DNA of 53,698 nt, from contig CAIYSL010000110.1 of the NCBI GenBank assembly GCA_903928915.1, forward strand, positions 1 to 53,698, written 5' to 3'. Positions within the stretch are counted from its first letter, which is position 1. Every line of letters starts with the position of its first letter. Below are positions 23,201 to 30,169 of this stretch, one piece after another. Position numbers and translations under genes: made by a program. Source of the DNA: an uncultured Syntrophobacterales bacterium (GTDB lineage: Bacteria; Desulfobacterota; Syntrophia; Syntrophales; UBA5619). Below the pieces are notes generated by a model, which was given only the letters and a program-made list of their open reading frames with translations, searched no databases and was not told the origin of the DNA.

Positions 23201-24494
23201 CGACACCTACCTCGGCATGGACTGGGACCGGCACATCAGCGATCCCGAGCGGTGGGCCCGCGTCCGCGACATCCCCGACACGGTCCTCTGGCGGACGCGG
23301 TATGAGATCCGGCAGAAGATGTTCGACTTCCTTAGGGACGACCTCTCCCGGAATTGGATGAAGTTCGGCTACTCCAAGAGCTGGCAGGAGGAGCTGTTCG
23401 CGCGGATGAACCCGGCGGCCCTGATGATCGGGTTCGCCCGGCGCTTCGCGCCGTACAAACGGGCCGACCTGATCCTCTCCGACCTCAACCGCCTGGACCG
23501 GATCCTCAACCACCCCACCCGGCCCGTCCAGATCGTGTTCGCCGGCAAGGCCCACCCGAACGACGAGATGGGGAAGGACCTGATCCGGAAGGTGATCGGC
23601 GTCTGCAAGGAAGAGCGGTTCCGGGGAAAGATCTTCTTCCTCGAGGGGTACGATATCCGCATCGCCCGTCACCTCGTCCAGGGGGTCGACGTCTGGCTGA
23701 ACACCCCCCGCCGGCCGCTGGAGGCGAGCGGCACCAGCGGCGAGAAGGTGGTCGCCAACGGCGTGCTCAACCTCAGCGTCTCCGACGGGTGGTGGGTCGA
23801 GGGGTACGACGGGGCCAACGGCTGGACCGTCGGTCCCGTGGTCAAAGGGTACGCCGACGAGACGGAGAACGCCGACGAGGAAGACGGCCAGTCCCTGTAC
23901 TCGCTCCTGGAGAACGCGGTGGTCCCGCTGTTCTACGACCGCGAGATGTCCGGCATCCCGGAGAAGTGGCTCGCCATGATCAAGCGGTCGCTGGAGACCC
24001 TCGTCCCCCGGTTCAACACGGAACGGATGCTGGTCGACTACTACCGCGATCTCTACCTCCCGGCGGCGCGGCGCGAACACGAGCTGTACGGGCACTCCTA
24101 CCGGATGGCCAGGGAACTGGCGGACTGGAAGCGGAAGGTCCCGATGCGGTTCTCCTCGCTGCGCCTCCTGGACGTGAGCATCGACGGGGTCCGCGGCGAC
24201 ACGATCCTCGTCGAACGACCGCTGAGCGTGACGATCCGGATCGACCCCGGGAAGATGGAGCCGGAGGAGATCCTCGTGGAGATGATCATCGGCAAGCGCG
24301 ACGGCTCGGGGTTCGCCGAAGAGCCGGAGCGCGTCCCGCTGAAGCTGGGCGGCCGGACACCGGACGGGGTCCTCACCTTCTCCGTCTCCTACACGGTCCG
24401 GCAGAACGGCGCGTACGCCTACGGAATCCGGACGCTGCCCTATCACCGGCATCTCGCCACGAAGCAGGAAACCGGGCTGGTGTACTGGGGGTAG
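20241..24494 (+). CDS. Glycogen synthase (GT3-like)/alpha-glucan phosphorylase (GT35) fusion, 1417 aa
   Basis: One polypeptide carrying both an alpha-glucan synthase and a phosphorylase. Residues 1 to about 550 resemble eukaryote-type glycogen synthase (GT3): it opens FEVSWEVCNKVGGIYTVI and has the E-x7-E nucleotide-sugar site EPWGYTPLE (Glu430 and Glu438). From about 556 onward it is a short-type alpha-glucan phosphorylase: LAYNLWWTWNP, YFSTEYGLHE, and the PLP site EASGTSGEK with Lys1169. Both active sites look intact. The start overlaps the GH57 gene by 20 nt. Synthesis and phosphorolysis tethered together imply regulation by substrate or location. The DNA reads straight through with no internal stop, so the fusion is not an assembly accident at the ORF level. 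Confidence 0.93.
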   Translation: MAQTRDNYLFEVSWEVCNKVGGIYTVITSKVPAATNVYGENYILLGPDLKTNAEFEETDEESWNRIREAVAIKEIPCRFGRWKIPGEPKAILVSFGKKYDKDQLLFRIWEDYGVDSIAGGWDYVEPVMFSYAASEVIETAYNILVKPRGMSAIAQFHEWMTGAGMLGLKKRVPEIGSVFTTHATILGRTLASSGIDIYTTMDHIAPQREASAHNITAKCSLEAASAREADCFTTVSEITAREAKNFLGRQPDLITPNGLDMENIPDLAQDRAPALTSRNELLAAAGRFLLRDLPADTRIMAISGRGEFHNKGIDLFLAALARLNAELRPDQTVLAFLFVLSGYTDLMPCLKGEGRPDPTNPQISTHRLQNAAFDPIIQTCERLGLRNHPQNPVQVIFVPAYLNGHDGFVNMPYYEALAGCDLGVFPSYYEPWGYTPLESAAYAVPTVTTDQAGFGLWAEKWAGDCNGIVLLKRLGQQEDAIAENLHAIFRHVLELTESDLQCMRANARAVASRANWNDFFRHYLAAYDRALAASRERAEKLTVEEYQAEMKHVFTGMVSVSPHFRSFTAVANLPVKISRLRELAYNLWWTWNPRARELFSALDPKLWERMHNNPVRMLETVSAERLTEATKNASYMSLYGQIFQQFDDYMGDKTPSPLIGPPDGIKWSQPVAYFSTEYGLHETLAIYSGGLGTLSGDHLKTASDLNIPLVGIGLLYKNGFFKQVIDKNGTQLAEYPENDFSSMPVQVVQDDRGNAVQISLDLPGRTLFANIWEVHVGRVSLYLLDTDVPRNTPQDRKITERLYAAEPRTRIEQEILLGMGGVRVLNRLGIRPRVYHINEGHSAFLLFERIGSLMTEEGLSFDEASEIVRGSTVFTTHTPVEAGNERFSSELIEHYFATFVKRTGISWSQFWELGRKESGEGKPFFMTILALKMAHKSNAVSRLHGQVSRRMWREVWKGFDESDIPVGHVTNGAHVMSYIAPRMKELLDTYLGMDWDRHISDPERWARVRDIPDTVLWRTRYEIRQKMFDFLRDDLSRNWMKFGYSKSWQEELFARMNPAALMIGFARRFAPYKRADLILSDLNRLDRILNHPTRPVQIVFAGKAHPNDEMGKDLIRKVIGVCKEERFRGKIFFLEGYDIRIARHLVQGVDVWLNTPRRPLEASGTSGEKVVANGVLNLSVSDGWWVEGYDGANGWTVGPVVKGYADETENADEEDGQSLYSLLENAVVPLFYDREMSGIPEKWLAMIKRSLETLVPRFNTERMLVDYYRDLYLPAARREHELYGHSYRMARELADWKRKVPMRFSSLRLLDVSIDGVRGDTILVERPLSVTIRIDPGKMEPEEILVEMIIGKRDGSGFAEEPERVPLKLGGRTPDGVLTFSVSYTVRQNGAYAYGIRTLPYHRHLATKQETGLVYWG

Positions 24495-24526
24495 CCAAAC
24501 CGTCGGGAAACGCTTGAGGGAGCGCT

Positions 24527-25870
24527 ATGGCTGGACTGTGGAAGAACCTGTGGAGAAGAACGGCGCGCAAGGGATCGGTCGGCGAGGAGGGACCGGGGAA
24601 GAAGCCGCCCCTGACCGGCCAGGGGACGATGAACTACCCCGGAGGGATGAAGTACATCGGGGAATGGCGCGACGGCCGCTGGGAAGGCCAGGGGACCCTC
24701 ACCTACCCCGGGGGGATGACCAGTACGGGTGAATGGAAGGACAGCAAGCTGGACGGCCAGGGGAGCGTCACCTTCCCCGACGGGGCCGAGTACGTGGGCC
24801 TGTTCCGGGGCGGCGAGTACAACGGTCATGGGACCATGACCTTCTCCAACGGGAAGACCTACGTGGGGGAATGGAAGGACGGCGAACAGCACGGCCAGGG
24901 CACCATGACCTTCCCGGACGGGACGAAGTACATCGGCCAGTTCAGCCGCAACGCCTTCCACGGCCAGGGGACGATGTCCTTCCCTGACGGCCGGACCTAC
25001 GTGGGGCAGTTCAAGAACAGCCTGTTTCACGGCCAGGGCACCATGACCGACCGCGACGGCGTGCACTACAGCGGCGACTGGAAGGAGAACAAGATGGACG
25101 GCAACGGGACCATGACCTTCCCGGACGGCCGGACCTACAAGGGGCAGTTCGCCGACAACCGCTTCAACGGTCAGGGGACGCTGGTCGACCGGGACGGAGG
25201 GAAGTACACCGGGCAGTTCCGGGAGGGCAAACGGCACGGACGCGGGACGCTTACCCTGACCGACGGAAGCGAGTTCACGGGCGACTGGAAAGCCGACATC
25301 CTGAGCGGCCAGGCCACGGCCCATTTCAGCGACGGCCGTCTGTACACCGGGCAATTCCAGAACGGCGCGCTCACCGGCCAGGGGACCATGACCTACCCCG
25401 ACGGCCGGAAATACACCGGCCAGTTCCGCGACGGTTCGCTGGAAGGCCAGGGAACGGCCTCCTTCGCCACCGGCAGGGAATACACGGGGCAGTGGAAGAA
25501 CAACCTCTTCGACGGCCAGGGCACCATGACCTATCCCGACGGCGGCACCTACGTGGGACAGTTCGAAAACGGCATGCCCCACGGCCAGGGGACCATGACC
25601 CGGCCGGACGGACAGTACACGGGACAGTTCAAGTTCGGCAAGAAGCACGGCCACGGGACGGTGCTGTTCGCCAACGGATCGAAATACGTGGGCCAGTTCA
25701 GGGACAACGAGTACCACGGCCAGGGGACGATGACGACGCCGAGCGGTGAAAAATTTGTCGGCGAGTGGCAGGACGGCAAGTTCGTCGAGGTTGCCGGAGG
25801 GGCCTACCCCGACCTGAAAGACCTCTCCCCCTCCGAGGACGAGGGCGAGGGCAGAGGGGCCGGGGGGTGA
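24527..25870 (+). CDS. MORN-repeat protein with 17 tandem repeats
   Basis: A 447-residue protein built almost wholly of MORN repeats. The pattern is GQGTMTFPDGRTYVGQF followed by six variable residues. I count 17 units from residue 31 to about 420, all 23 residues long except the fifteenth, which lacks one. The first 30 residues are basic (KNLWRRTARKG), with no signal peptide; the last 27 are acidic. MORN repeats form an elongated beta-sheet and in other proteins act in lipid or protein binding or as scaffolds. ATG at 24527 follows GAGGGAG and is 33 nt after the glycogen synthase/phosphorylase stop. Cotranscription is therefore likely and a scaffold or localisation role near glycogen is inferred. 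Confidence 0.88.
   Translation: MAGLWKNLWRRTARKGSVGEEGPGKKPPLTGQGTMNYPGGMKYIGEWRDGRWEGQGTLTYPGGMTSTGEWKDSKLDGQGSVTFPDGAEYVGLFRGGEYNGHGTMTFSNGKTYVGEWKDGEQHGQGTMTFPDGTKYIGQFSRNAFHGQGTMSFPDGRTYVGQFKNSLFHGQGTMTDRDGVHYSGDWKENKMDGNGTMTFPDGRTYKGQFADNRFNGQGTLVDRDGGKYTGQFREGKRHGRGTLTLTDGSEFTGDWKADILSGQATAHFSDGRLYTGQFQNGALTGQGTMTYPDGRKYTGQFRDGSLEGQGTASFATGREYTGQWKNNLFDGQGTMTYPDGGTYVGQFENGMPHGQGTMTRPDGQYTGQFKFGKKHGHGTVLFANGSKYVGQFRDNEYHGQGTMTTPSGEKFVGEWQDGKFVEVAGGAYPDLKDLSPSEDEGEGRGAGG
24617..25786 (+). repeat. Coding tandem repeat, 17 units of 69 bp
   Basis: DNA counterpart of the MORN units; one unit is 66 bp. Units are diverged at the DNA level, with the GGCCAGGG(G/C)AC block the best conserved. Units 6 and 8 share nearly identical blocks, suggesting growth by internal duplication. 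Confidence 0.85.
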
Positions 25871-25896
25871 GCGGGCCGGCTCGGAACCGGCCCGCT
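25870..25896. terminator. Bidirectional stem-loop between convergent genes
   Basis: A perfect 10-bp stem, AGCGGGCCGG (25870-25879) and CCGGCCCGCT (25887-25896), with a 7-nt loop. It lies exactly between the MORN gene stop and the stop of the convergent HTH-membrane gene. No T-run follows on either strand, so it may act with Rho or block read-through by structure. Confidence 0.55.
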
Positions 25897-26803
25897 ATTG
25901 CGGGGCCTTGACGTACCCGGCACGGATGGCCTCCCGCTCGGTTTGAAATACCACCCGGTGGTACTCCTTGACCTTATCGTAGTACTTCATTCCCGGCAGG
26001 TGATACCGCTTCGTATCGCGATTCCCCACGACCCGGCCGCCCTTCGGCGGGGAAGGGGCGGTTGCGCCCTTCACGGACGGGGCGACCGTCTTCCGCTCGG
26101 CCCGGCCCGGAGGGGTGTACAGGGGATCGATTGCCGGGAGACGCGGCGGCGGACTCGCCTTGACCGCGCCGCCTGCCGCCGGCGGAGCGCCCCGCACCCC
26201 GGGAGGCGGCGCCTCCTTCTTCACGACCCCGGACGCGGACGCTGACCGCGGCTCCGGCGGCGGCACCTGCGGCCCGGCCGGCCTCGGCGGCGGCGCCGGT
26301 CGGATCGTAGACGCCTGCGTCGGTTCGGACGCCGCCACTGCCGGCGGTTCCGGCGGCTCCCGCTCCCGCTGAACGGGGGGAAGGTACTGCACCAGGAAGG
26401 GAACCGCAAGGACGATCACGGCGGCAAGCGAGAACACCGCCAGCTTCGCGGCCGAGACCCCGGCAACGCGCAGCTTCCCGCCGAACACACCCCCCTTCCG
26501 CGGGGCTTGATCGTCGGCATAGTGCGTCAGCTTCGGATACCGCTTCACCCCGGCGCTCTGCTTCCATTGCCCCTCGAAGCGCCGCACCGCCTCGCTCCGA
26601 TCCAGGTTCAGATAGGCGGTGTACTGCCTGACCAGCCGCAGACCGTCCGCCTTACCGGGAAAGCATTCCAGGTCGTCGGCTTCCAGGGCATCGACGAAGG
26701 ACCTCCGGATACCGAGGAACAGGGCCAGTTCCTCCACGCTCGCATGGCGTTTCTCCCGCTCCCGCCTGAGGTACCTGCCCAGCGTCTCCTGATCCTGCTT
26801 CAT
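25895..26803 (-). CDS. RodZ-like helix-turn-helix single-pass membrane protein
   Basis: 302 residues. An N-terminal cytoplasmic HTH of the RodZ type spans about residues 5-80 (LGRYLRREREKRHASVEELA). It is followed by a basic juxtamembrane region and one membrane segment (about 119-140). A long proline/alanine-rich periplasmic linker spans about 145-260. The C-terminal 40 residues contain RYHLPGMKYYDKV and EREAIRAGYVKA, resembling the small Ada/nuclease-associated YHxPGxxYY motif but without its cysteines. ATG at 26803 has only a weak Shine-Dalgarno (GAAGAG). It lies 94 nt after the carboxypeptidase gene, which suggests a cell-shape or peptidoglycan role, as RodZ has with MreB. Confidence 0.7.
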   Translation of the reverse strand: MKQDQETLGRYLRREREKRHASVEELALFLGIRRSFVDALEADDLECFPGKADGLRLVRQYTAYLNLDRSEAVRRFEGQWKQSAGVKRYPKLTHYADDQAPRKGGVFGGKLRVAGVSAAKLAVFSLAAVIVLAVPFLVQYLPPVQREREPPEPPAVAASEPTQASTIRPAPPPRPAGPQVPPPEPRSASASGVVKKEAPPPGVRGAPPAAGGAVKASPPPRLPAIDPLYTPPGRAERKTVAPSVKGATAPSPPKGGRVVGNRDTKRYHLPGMKYYDKVKEYHRVVFQTEREAIRAGYVKAPQ

Positions 26804-26897
26804 CGCTCTTCGCCCGGTGCATCCCCCCGCGGACCGCCGCGGGAGATTCGCTCCCCGGCACATCCGGGACGGGGCGGATGGAGAGAACCACGCATGC

Positions 26898-27827
26898 CTA
26901 CCCCTTGTCCTTTGTCTTCGCCAGGCCCCGCGACTTGGCCGTCTGCACGTCCACCACCGATTGGCTCGACTCGGCGGGGAGGGACTCGGCGCTGATCCCC
27001 GCCTCCTCGATCGCGGCATTGACCGCGATGGTCAGGTAGGCAACGGCCTCGGCAAGGGAACAGCTCTTGGTCGCCTCCACCCCCAGGGCGATCTTCTGCC
27101 GCCGGTAGAGGCTGTAGTAGGTCAGCGAACCTTTCTGCTCCTTGTGCCGCGACCACTTGTTTGCCGTGTCGGTGTTGTTCACCGTGAAGTGGTAGTCCCG
27201 GTCCGGGATGCGGTCGTTGCTCCGCCGGACTACCCGCTTTGCGTAATTCCCCAGCTCCAGCTTCTGTCCGCTCGGCAGGTGGTAGGTGGCCGTATCGATG
27301 ACGTTGCACTGTCCCCATTTGGACGGGTTCCGCTTGCGGGAGATCCAGCGCGGACTGTAGAAATCGGACCCCTGGTGGAGATTCAGGACATAGTCCGCCT
27401 GCCCGATCAGCTGCTTCGCCAGATTGACGACCTTGGTGTCGGGGTTGGCGCTGTTCGCAGGGAGGCTGAACAGGCGGTTCATGTCGCCGCCGAGCCCCCG
27501 GCGCTTCCCGGCCTCCACGGCCGGTCCGTTCAGGCGGGGGACGACGATCAGGTTTCCCCTGTTCAGTTTTACGTTGACGTACCGTTCCGCCGCGAGGTAC
27601 CCGCCCGCCTCGTCGCCGTGGACCCCGGCGACGATCAGCAGCGTGGGCCCCGGCTCCTTCCCCCGGATGTGATAGACGGTCAACTCCTGACGGGTATCCC
27701 GGAAGTACGCAGTCATCTGCGATTCCGCAAGCGGCCTGCCCTTTTCGGCCGCAAGCTCGGGAAACCCGAGGCTCAGAACGAGGGAAACCGAGACGGCTAA
27801 AAGGCAGACTCGCCGAAAATTGTCCAT
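26898..27827 (-). CDS. M99/M14-type zinc carboxypeptidase (Csd4-like), exported
   Basis: 309 residues with an N-terminal signal peptide (MDNFRRVCLLAVSVSLVLSL, cleavage near LAAEKG). Zinc ligands are His70 and Glu73 in GVHGDE and His151 in LNLHQGSDF. The likely catalytic glutamate is in IALGVEATKS. GDMNRLF is also typical of the M14/M99 group. Csd4 of Helicobacter and Pgp1 of Campylobacter, the reference members, trim peptidoglycan tripeptides to dipeptides and shape helical cells. The ATG overlaps the preceding YkuD gene by 31 nt, so the two are probably translated together. Substrate is inferred from family and context. Confidence 0.8.
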   Translation of the reverse strand: MDNFRRVCLLAVSVSLVLSLGFPELAAEKGRPLAESQMTAYFRDTRQELTVYHIRGKEPGPTLLIVAGVHGDEAGGYLAAERYVNVKLNRGNLIVVPRLNGPAVEAGKRRGLGGDMNRLFSLPANSANPDTKVVNLAKQLIGQADYVLNLHQGSDFYSPRWISRKRNPSKWGQCNVIDTATYHLPSGQKLELGNYAKRVVRRSNDRIPDRDYHFTVNNTDTANKWSRHKEQKGSLTYYSLYRRQKIALGVEATKSCSLAEAVAYLTIAVNAAIEEAGISAESLPAESSQSVVDVQTAKSRGLAKTKDKG

Positions 27828-28657
27828 CCCCCTCGTTCCTTCTTCAGGTAGAAAAGTTTCTTGGAATTGCTCTCGAAATTGTTGGAACGGTATTTTTGCA
27901 CGAACCGCACGACCGCGACCTGCCCCTCGCGCTCCTGCGGAAACAGAACGGCCATCTGGTCGACGGCGACCCGGATGAACTTCTTATTGCTGTTGACGCG
28001 CTCCTTGTGCCGCTTGAAGGCCTCAAAGCGCATCCCGTCGCTGTTGATGAAATCCTTTGAGTAATGTGCCAGATATTTCCCCGTGTTGCCGCTCTCCCAG
28101 GCCAGCCGCCAGCTATCCATGAACGCACGGACCTCGCGCTGCGACTCCTTCCGGCTCCCCTCCTTGACGAAGGCCACCCGGTCGACGATCGATACCGGGG
28201 TGCCGCTCGCCCGGAGCAGACCTTTGAGCTCCTTGATGTGGTCGTTCGAAAGGGCGATGCAGCCCTTGGTGTTGACGAGGTCCCCGGCGCCGATAACCTT
28301 GCTGGGGGTATGCCCGTGGATCCAGATCCCTGTCCCGTCCTTGCGGTCCTTCCGATCCAGGAAGTTGGGGTAGTTCAGGACGAACGCCCCCTCCCCGTAG
28401 ATCTCGGGCAGGGCGCTCCCCGGCGTGTACCGCAGGGTAAAGTAGCTGCCCTTCGGCGTCGCAAAATCCCCCTCTTTTTTCTTGTCTTCGCCGTTGGCTC
28501 CGAAGATCGAGGGGTAGGACTTCACGAGGACGAACCGCTCGTCCTGGAACTTGAACAGGTGCAGGAGCTTGCTCTCCTTCTCGCCGATGAGCGCATGCTC
28601 GCCGGCGGTCACCGAGATGAGCGGCACCGGGGTTTCCCCGGCCGGGATAGTCAACAC
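27797..28657 (-). CDS. YkuD (L,D-transpeptidase/carboxypeptidase) domain with NTF2-like tail, Csd6-like; C-terminal part of a frameshifted gene
   Basis: 286 residues as an isolated frame. The YkuD domain spans roughly 10-160, with IWIHGHTPSK (His114, His116) and catalytic Cys133 in NTKGCIALSN. Residues 173-286 look like an NTF2-like domain. This YkuD plus NTF2 architecture is that of Helicobacter Csd6 and Campylobacter Pgp2, which cut tetrapeptides to tripeptides in peptidoglycan. The only start is a GTG at 28657 with no signal peptide. An exported enzyme needs the membrane anchor encoded just upstream in another frame, so this is best read as the 3' part of one broken gene (27797-29126). It overlaps the carboxypeptidase start by 31 nt. 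Confidence 0.8.
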   Translation of the reverse strand: MLTIPAGETPVPLISVTAGEHALIGEKESKLLHLFKFQDERFVLVKSYPSIFGANGEDKKKEGDFATPKGSYFTLRYTPGSALPEIYGEGAFVLNYPNFLDRKDRKDGTGIWIHGHTPSKVIGAGDLVNTKGCIALSNDHIKELKGLLRASGTPVSIVDRVAFVKEGSRKESQREVRAFMDSWRLAWESGNTGKYLAHYSKDFINSDGMRFEAFKRHKERVNSNKKFIRVAVDQMAVLFPQEREGQVAVVRFVQKYRSNNFESNSKKLFYLKKERGGWTIFGESAF

Positions 28658-28664
28658 CGCCGCC

Positions 28665-29126
28665 TTACCGGAGGGCGCGGGCGCCTTCGCCTCCGCCTTG
28701 GCCGCGACCGCCGGGGGCCTTCACCTCCGCCTTGGCCGCAGCGGGCGCCGGCGGGGCCTTGGGTTCGGCTGCGGCCTTCGCAGCCGGCAGCGGGGCTTCG
28801 GCAACCTGTTTCGCGGCGGGCACGGGCGGGACGGCGGGCGCAGGCGGGACGGCGGTCCCGATCTGCCGCCGGGCCTCCGCCAGTTGAACGAAGGCCTTCT
28901 GCATGTCGGTCCGGGCAAGGGAATCCTGGAGCAGGGCCAGGGTTTTGCCCGTATCCTGGATTACCCGGAAGGCGCTCCGGTTGACCTTTATCTCTTTCAG
29001 GAACAGGACGAGGAGGGCGATATTGAGGATCAGCAGAATAGCGATCAGACCGATTCCCACCCTGATATAAAAATCGCTTGCCGTGTCTCGGTAGTTTTTC
29101 GGTAATCTCAGGTTATGAGTCTGCAT
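28665..29126 (-). CDS. Membrane anchor and Ala/Pro-rich linker; N-terminal part of the frameshifted YkuD gene
   Basis: 153 residues in frame. A short cytoplasmic head is followed by a membrane segment (about 21-43, IGLIAILLILNIALLVLFL), a helical stretch, and an alanine/proline/lysine-rich linker. The frame ends 7 nt before the YkuD frame opens. Two copies of a 26-nt linker repeat (coding AAKAEVKAP and AAKAEAKAP) are offset by 34 nt instead of 33, so one extra base lies between them, near 28706-28716. Removing it joins both frames into a 442-residue membrane-anchored YkuD protein. A GTG at 29171 would add 15 residues; ATG at 29126 is preferred. Confidence 0.7.
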   Translation of the reverse strand: MQTHNLRLPKNYRDTASDFYIRVGIGLIAILLILNIALLVLFLKEIKVNRSAFRVIQDTGKTLALLQDSLARTDMQKAFVQLAEARRQIGTAVPPAPAVPPVPAAKQVAEAPLPAAKAAAEPKAPPAPAAAKAEVKAPGGRGQGGGEGARALR

Positions 29127-29266
29127 AGGTCCATAATCGGATCTGATTGTCTCCCTTCGACACACCGGCACGGCCTGCCGACAGCTGCGCAGCTCTTTGC
29201 AGCGCTATTTCTCATAATATCGCCATCCGGTCAAGAAGGAATGTTGCGCCGCGGGCAGCCCCGGGC

Positions 29267-29869
29267 TCAGCGGCGGGTCCCGGTTTTCCGTCGCTGCACC
29301 GAGAATCCGAACCGGCCGATGCAGCGTCCCAGCGCGAAATACTGGCCGTGGGCAAAGGCCAGGAGCCCCCCCTTCTCCAGGCGCAGCTTCCCCCGGCCGT
29401 CGATCAGCGCCGCCGTAACCTGAACGGCCAGCACCTCCGCCACGTACAGCGTATGCGAGCCCAGTTCCATGGACTTCCGCACCCGGCATTCGATGTTCAG
29501 CGGGCACTCCAGGACGATCGGACAGCCGACCTTCAGGGCCGGGGCCGGGGTGAGGCCCGCACCGGCGAATTTATCCTCGCTCCGCCCCGATACCACGCCG
29601 CACCAGTCGACGGCCCGCGCCTGCCTGAGCGACGGGACATTTACCACAAACTCCCGCGTCGTTTCGATGATCCCGTGGGAGTACCGCTCGGGGCGGACGG
29701 AGATCGACAGCAGCGGCGGCTCGCTGCACACGTTTCCGGTCCAGGCGACGGTGATCAGGTTCGGTTTGAACCCCCGGGTGGCGCCGCAGCTCACCAGGAC
29801 CGCCGGAGCCGGCGACAGGACGTTGCCCGGTTTCCAGGCCTGCTTTTCGATCGGCTCGCGTTTTGCCAC
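29267..29869 (-). CDS. Flavin reductase-like / flavoredoxin-type FMN-binding protein
   Basis: 200 residues, a split-barrel flavin reductase domain. It has NLITVAWTGNVCSEPPLLS and SVRPERYSHGII near the N-terminus, the usual FMN-binding face. Flavoredoxins of this type in sulfate reducers carry electrons between ferredoxin-type donors and reductases. GTG at 29869 follows AAGGGGAAC; the frame continues upstream without similarity. It stands alone between the YkuD gene and the PflX gene on the same strand. The electron partner is unknown. Confidence 0.82.
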   Translation of the reverse strand: MAKREPIEKQAWKPGNVLSPAPAVLVSCGATRGFKPNLITVAWTGNVCSEPPLLSISVRPERYSHGIIETTREFVVNVPSLRQARAVDWCGVVSGRSEDKFAGAGLTPAPALKVGCPIVLECPLNIECRVRKSMELGSHTLYVAEVLAVQVTAALIDGRGKLRLEKGGLLAFAHGQYFALGRCIGRFGFSVQRRKTGTRR

Positions 29870-30138
29870 GCCCGTTCCCCTTTCCGCGCTCCCCTTCCGC
29901 CCGGTGCCGCGCCGGCGGGACGCTCCCTGCACATCGTGACCCGTCCGCGCGCATCCGGGCCCGATTTCCCGTTGCCCAGACGAGGTATCGCCCGCAGGAA
30001 TTTCCGCTACCTTGACCTAAAGCGGTACGGTTTTCAAGCGCTTTTTCCGCCGCCGGGACGGGAGGCGGCCGTGCCGACCGCAGCGGCCCGGGGGAGCTGC
30101 CGGCGGTTGATGAACCAGAGGATCAGGGTGAGGAGACC

Positions 30139-30167
30139 GCGCTGACGATGGGCGATGTCGTCAGCGC
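30139..30167 (-). terminator. Stem-loop after the PflX gene
   Basis: A perfect 10-bp stem, GCGCTGACGA (30139-30148) and TCGTCAGCGC (30158-30167), with a 9-nt loop begins 2 nt beyond the stop of the minus-strand radical SAM gene. There is no T-run. The rest of 29870-30169 shows no gene. Confidence 0.45.
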
Positions 30168-30169
30168 CG

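Noticed and set aside
20178-24452. Long minus-strand frames (795 and 588 codons) opposite the glycogen synthase/phosphorylase fusion
   Set aside because: Composition is typical of antisense shadows and no family motif appears, while the plus strand has both active sites.
24617-25786. Regular 69-bp repeats considered as a CRISPR array
   Set aside because: Repeats are contiguous, diverged and in frame as MORN units; no spacers.
28700-28720. Programmed ribosomal frameshifting joining the two YkuD frames
   Set aside because: No clear slippery heptamer or downstream pseudoknot was seen; an extra base between in-frame repeats is the simpler reading.
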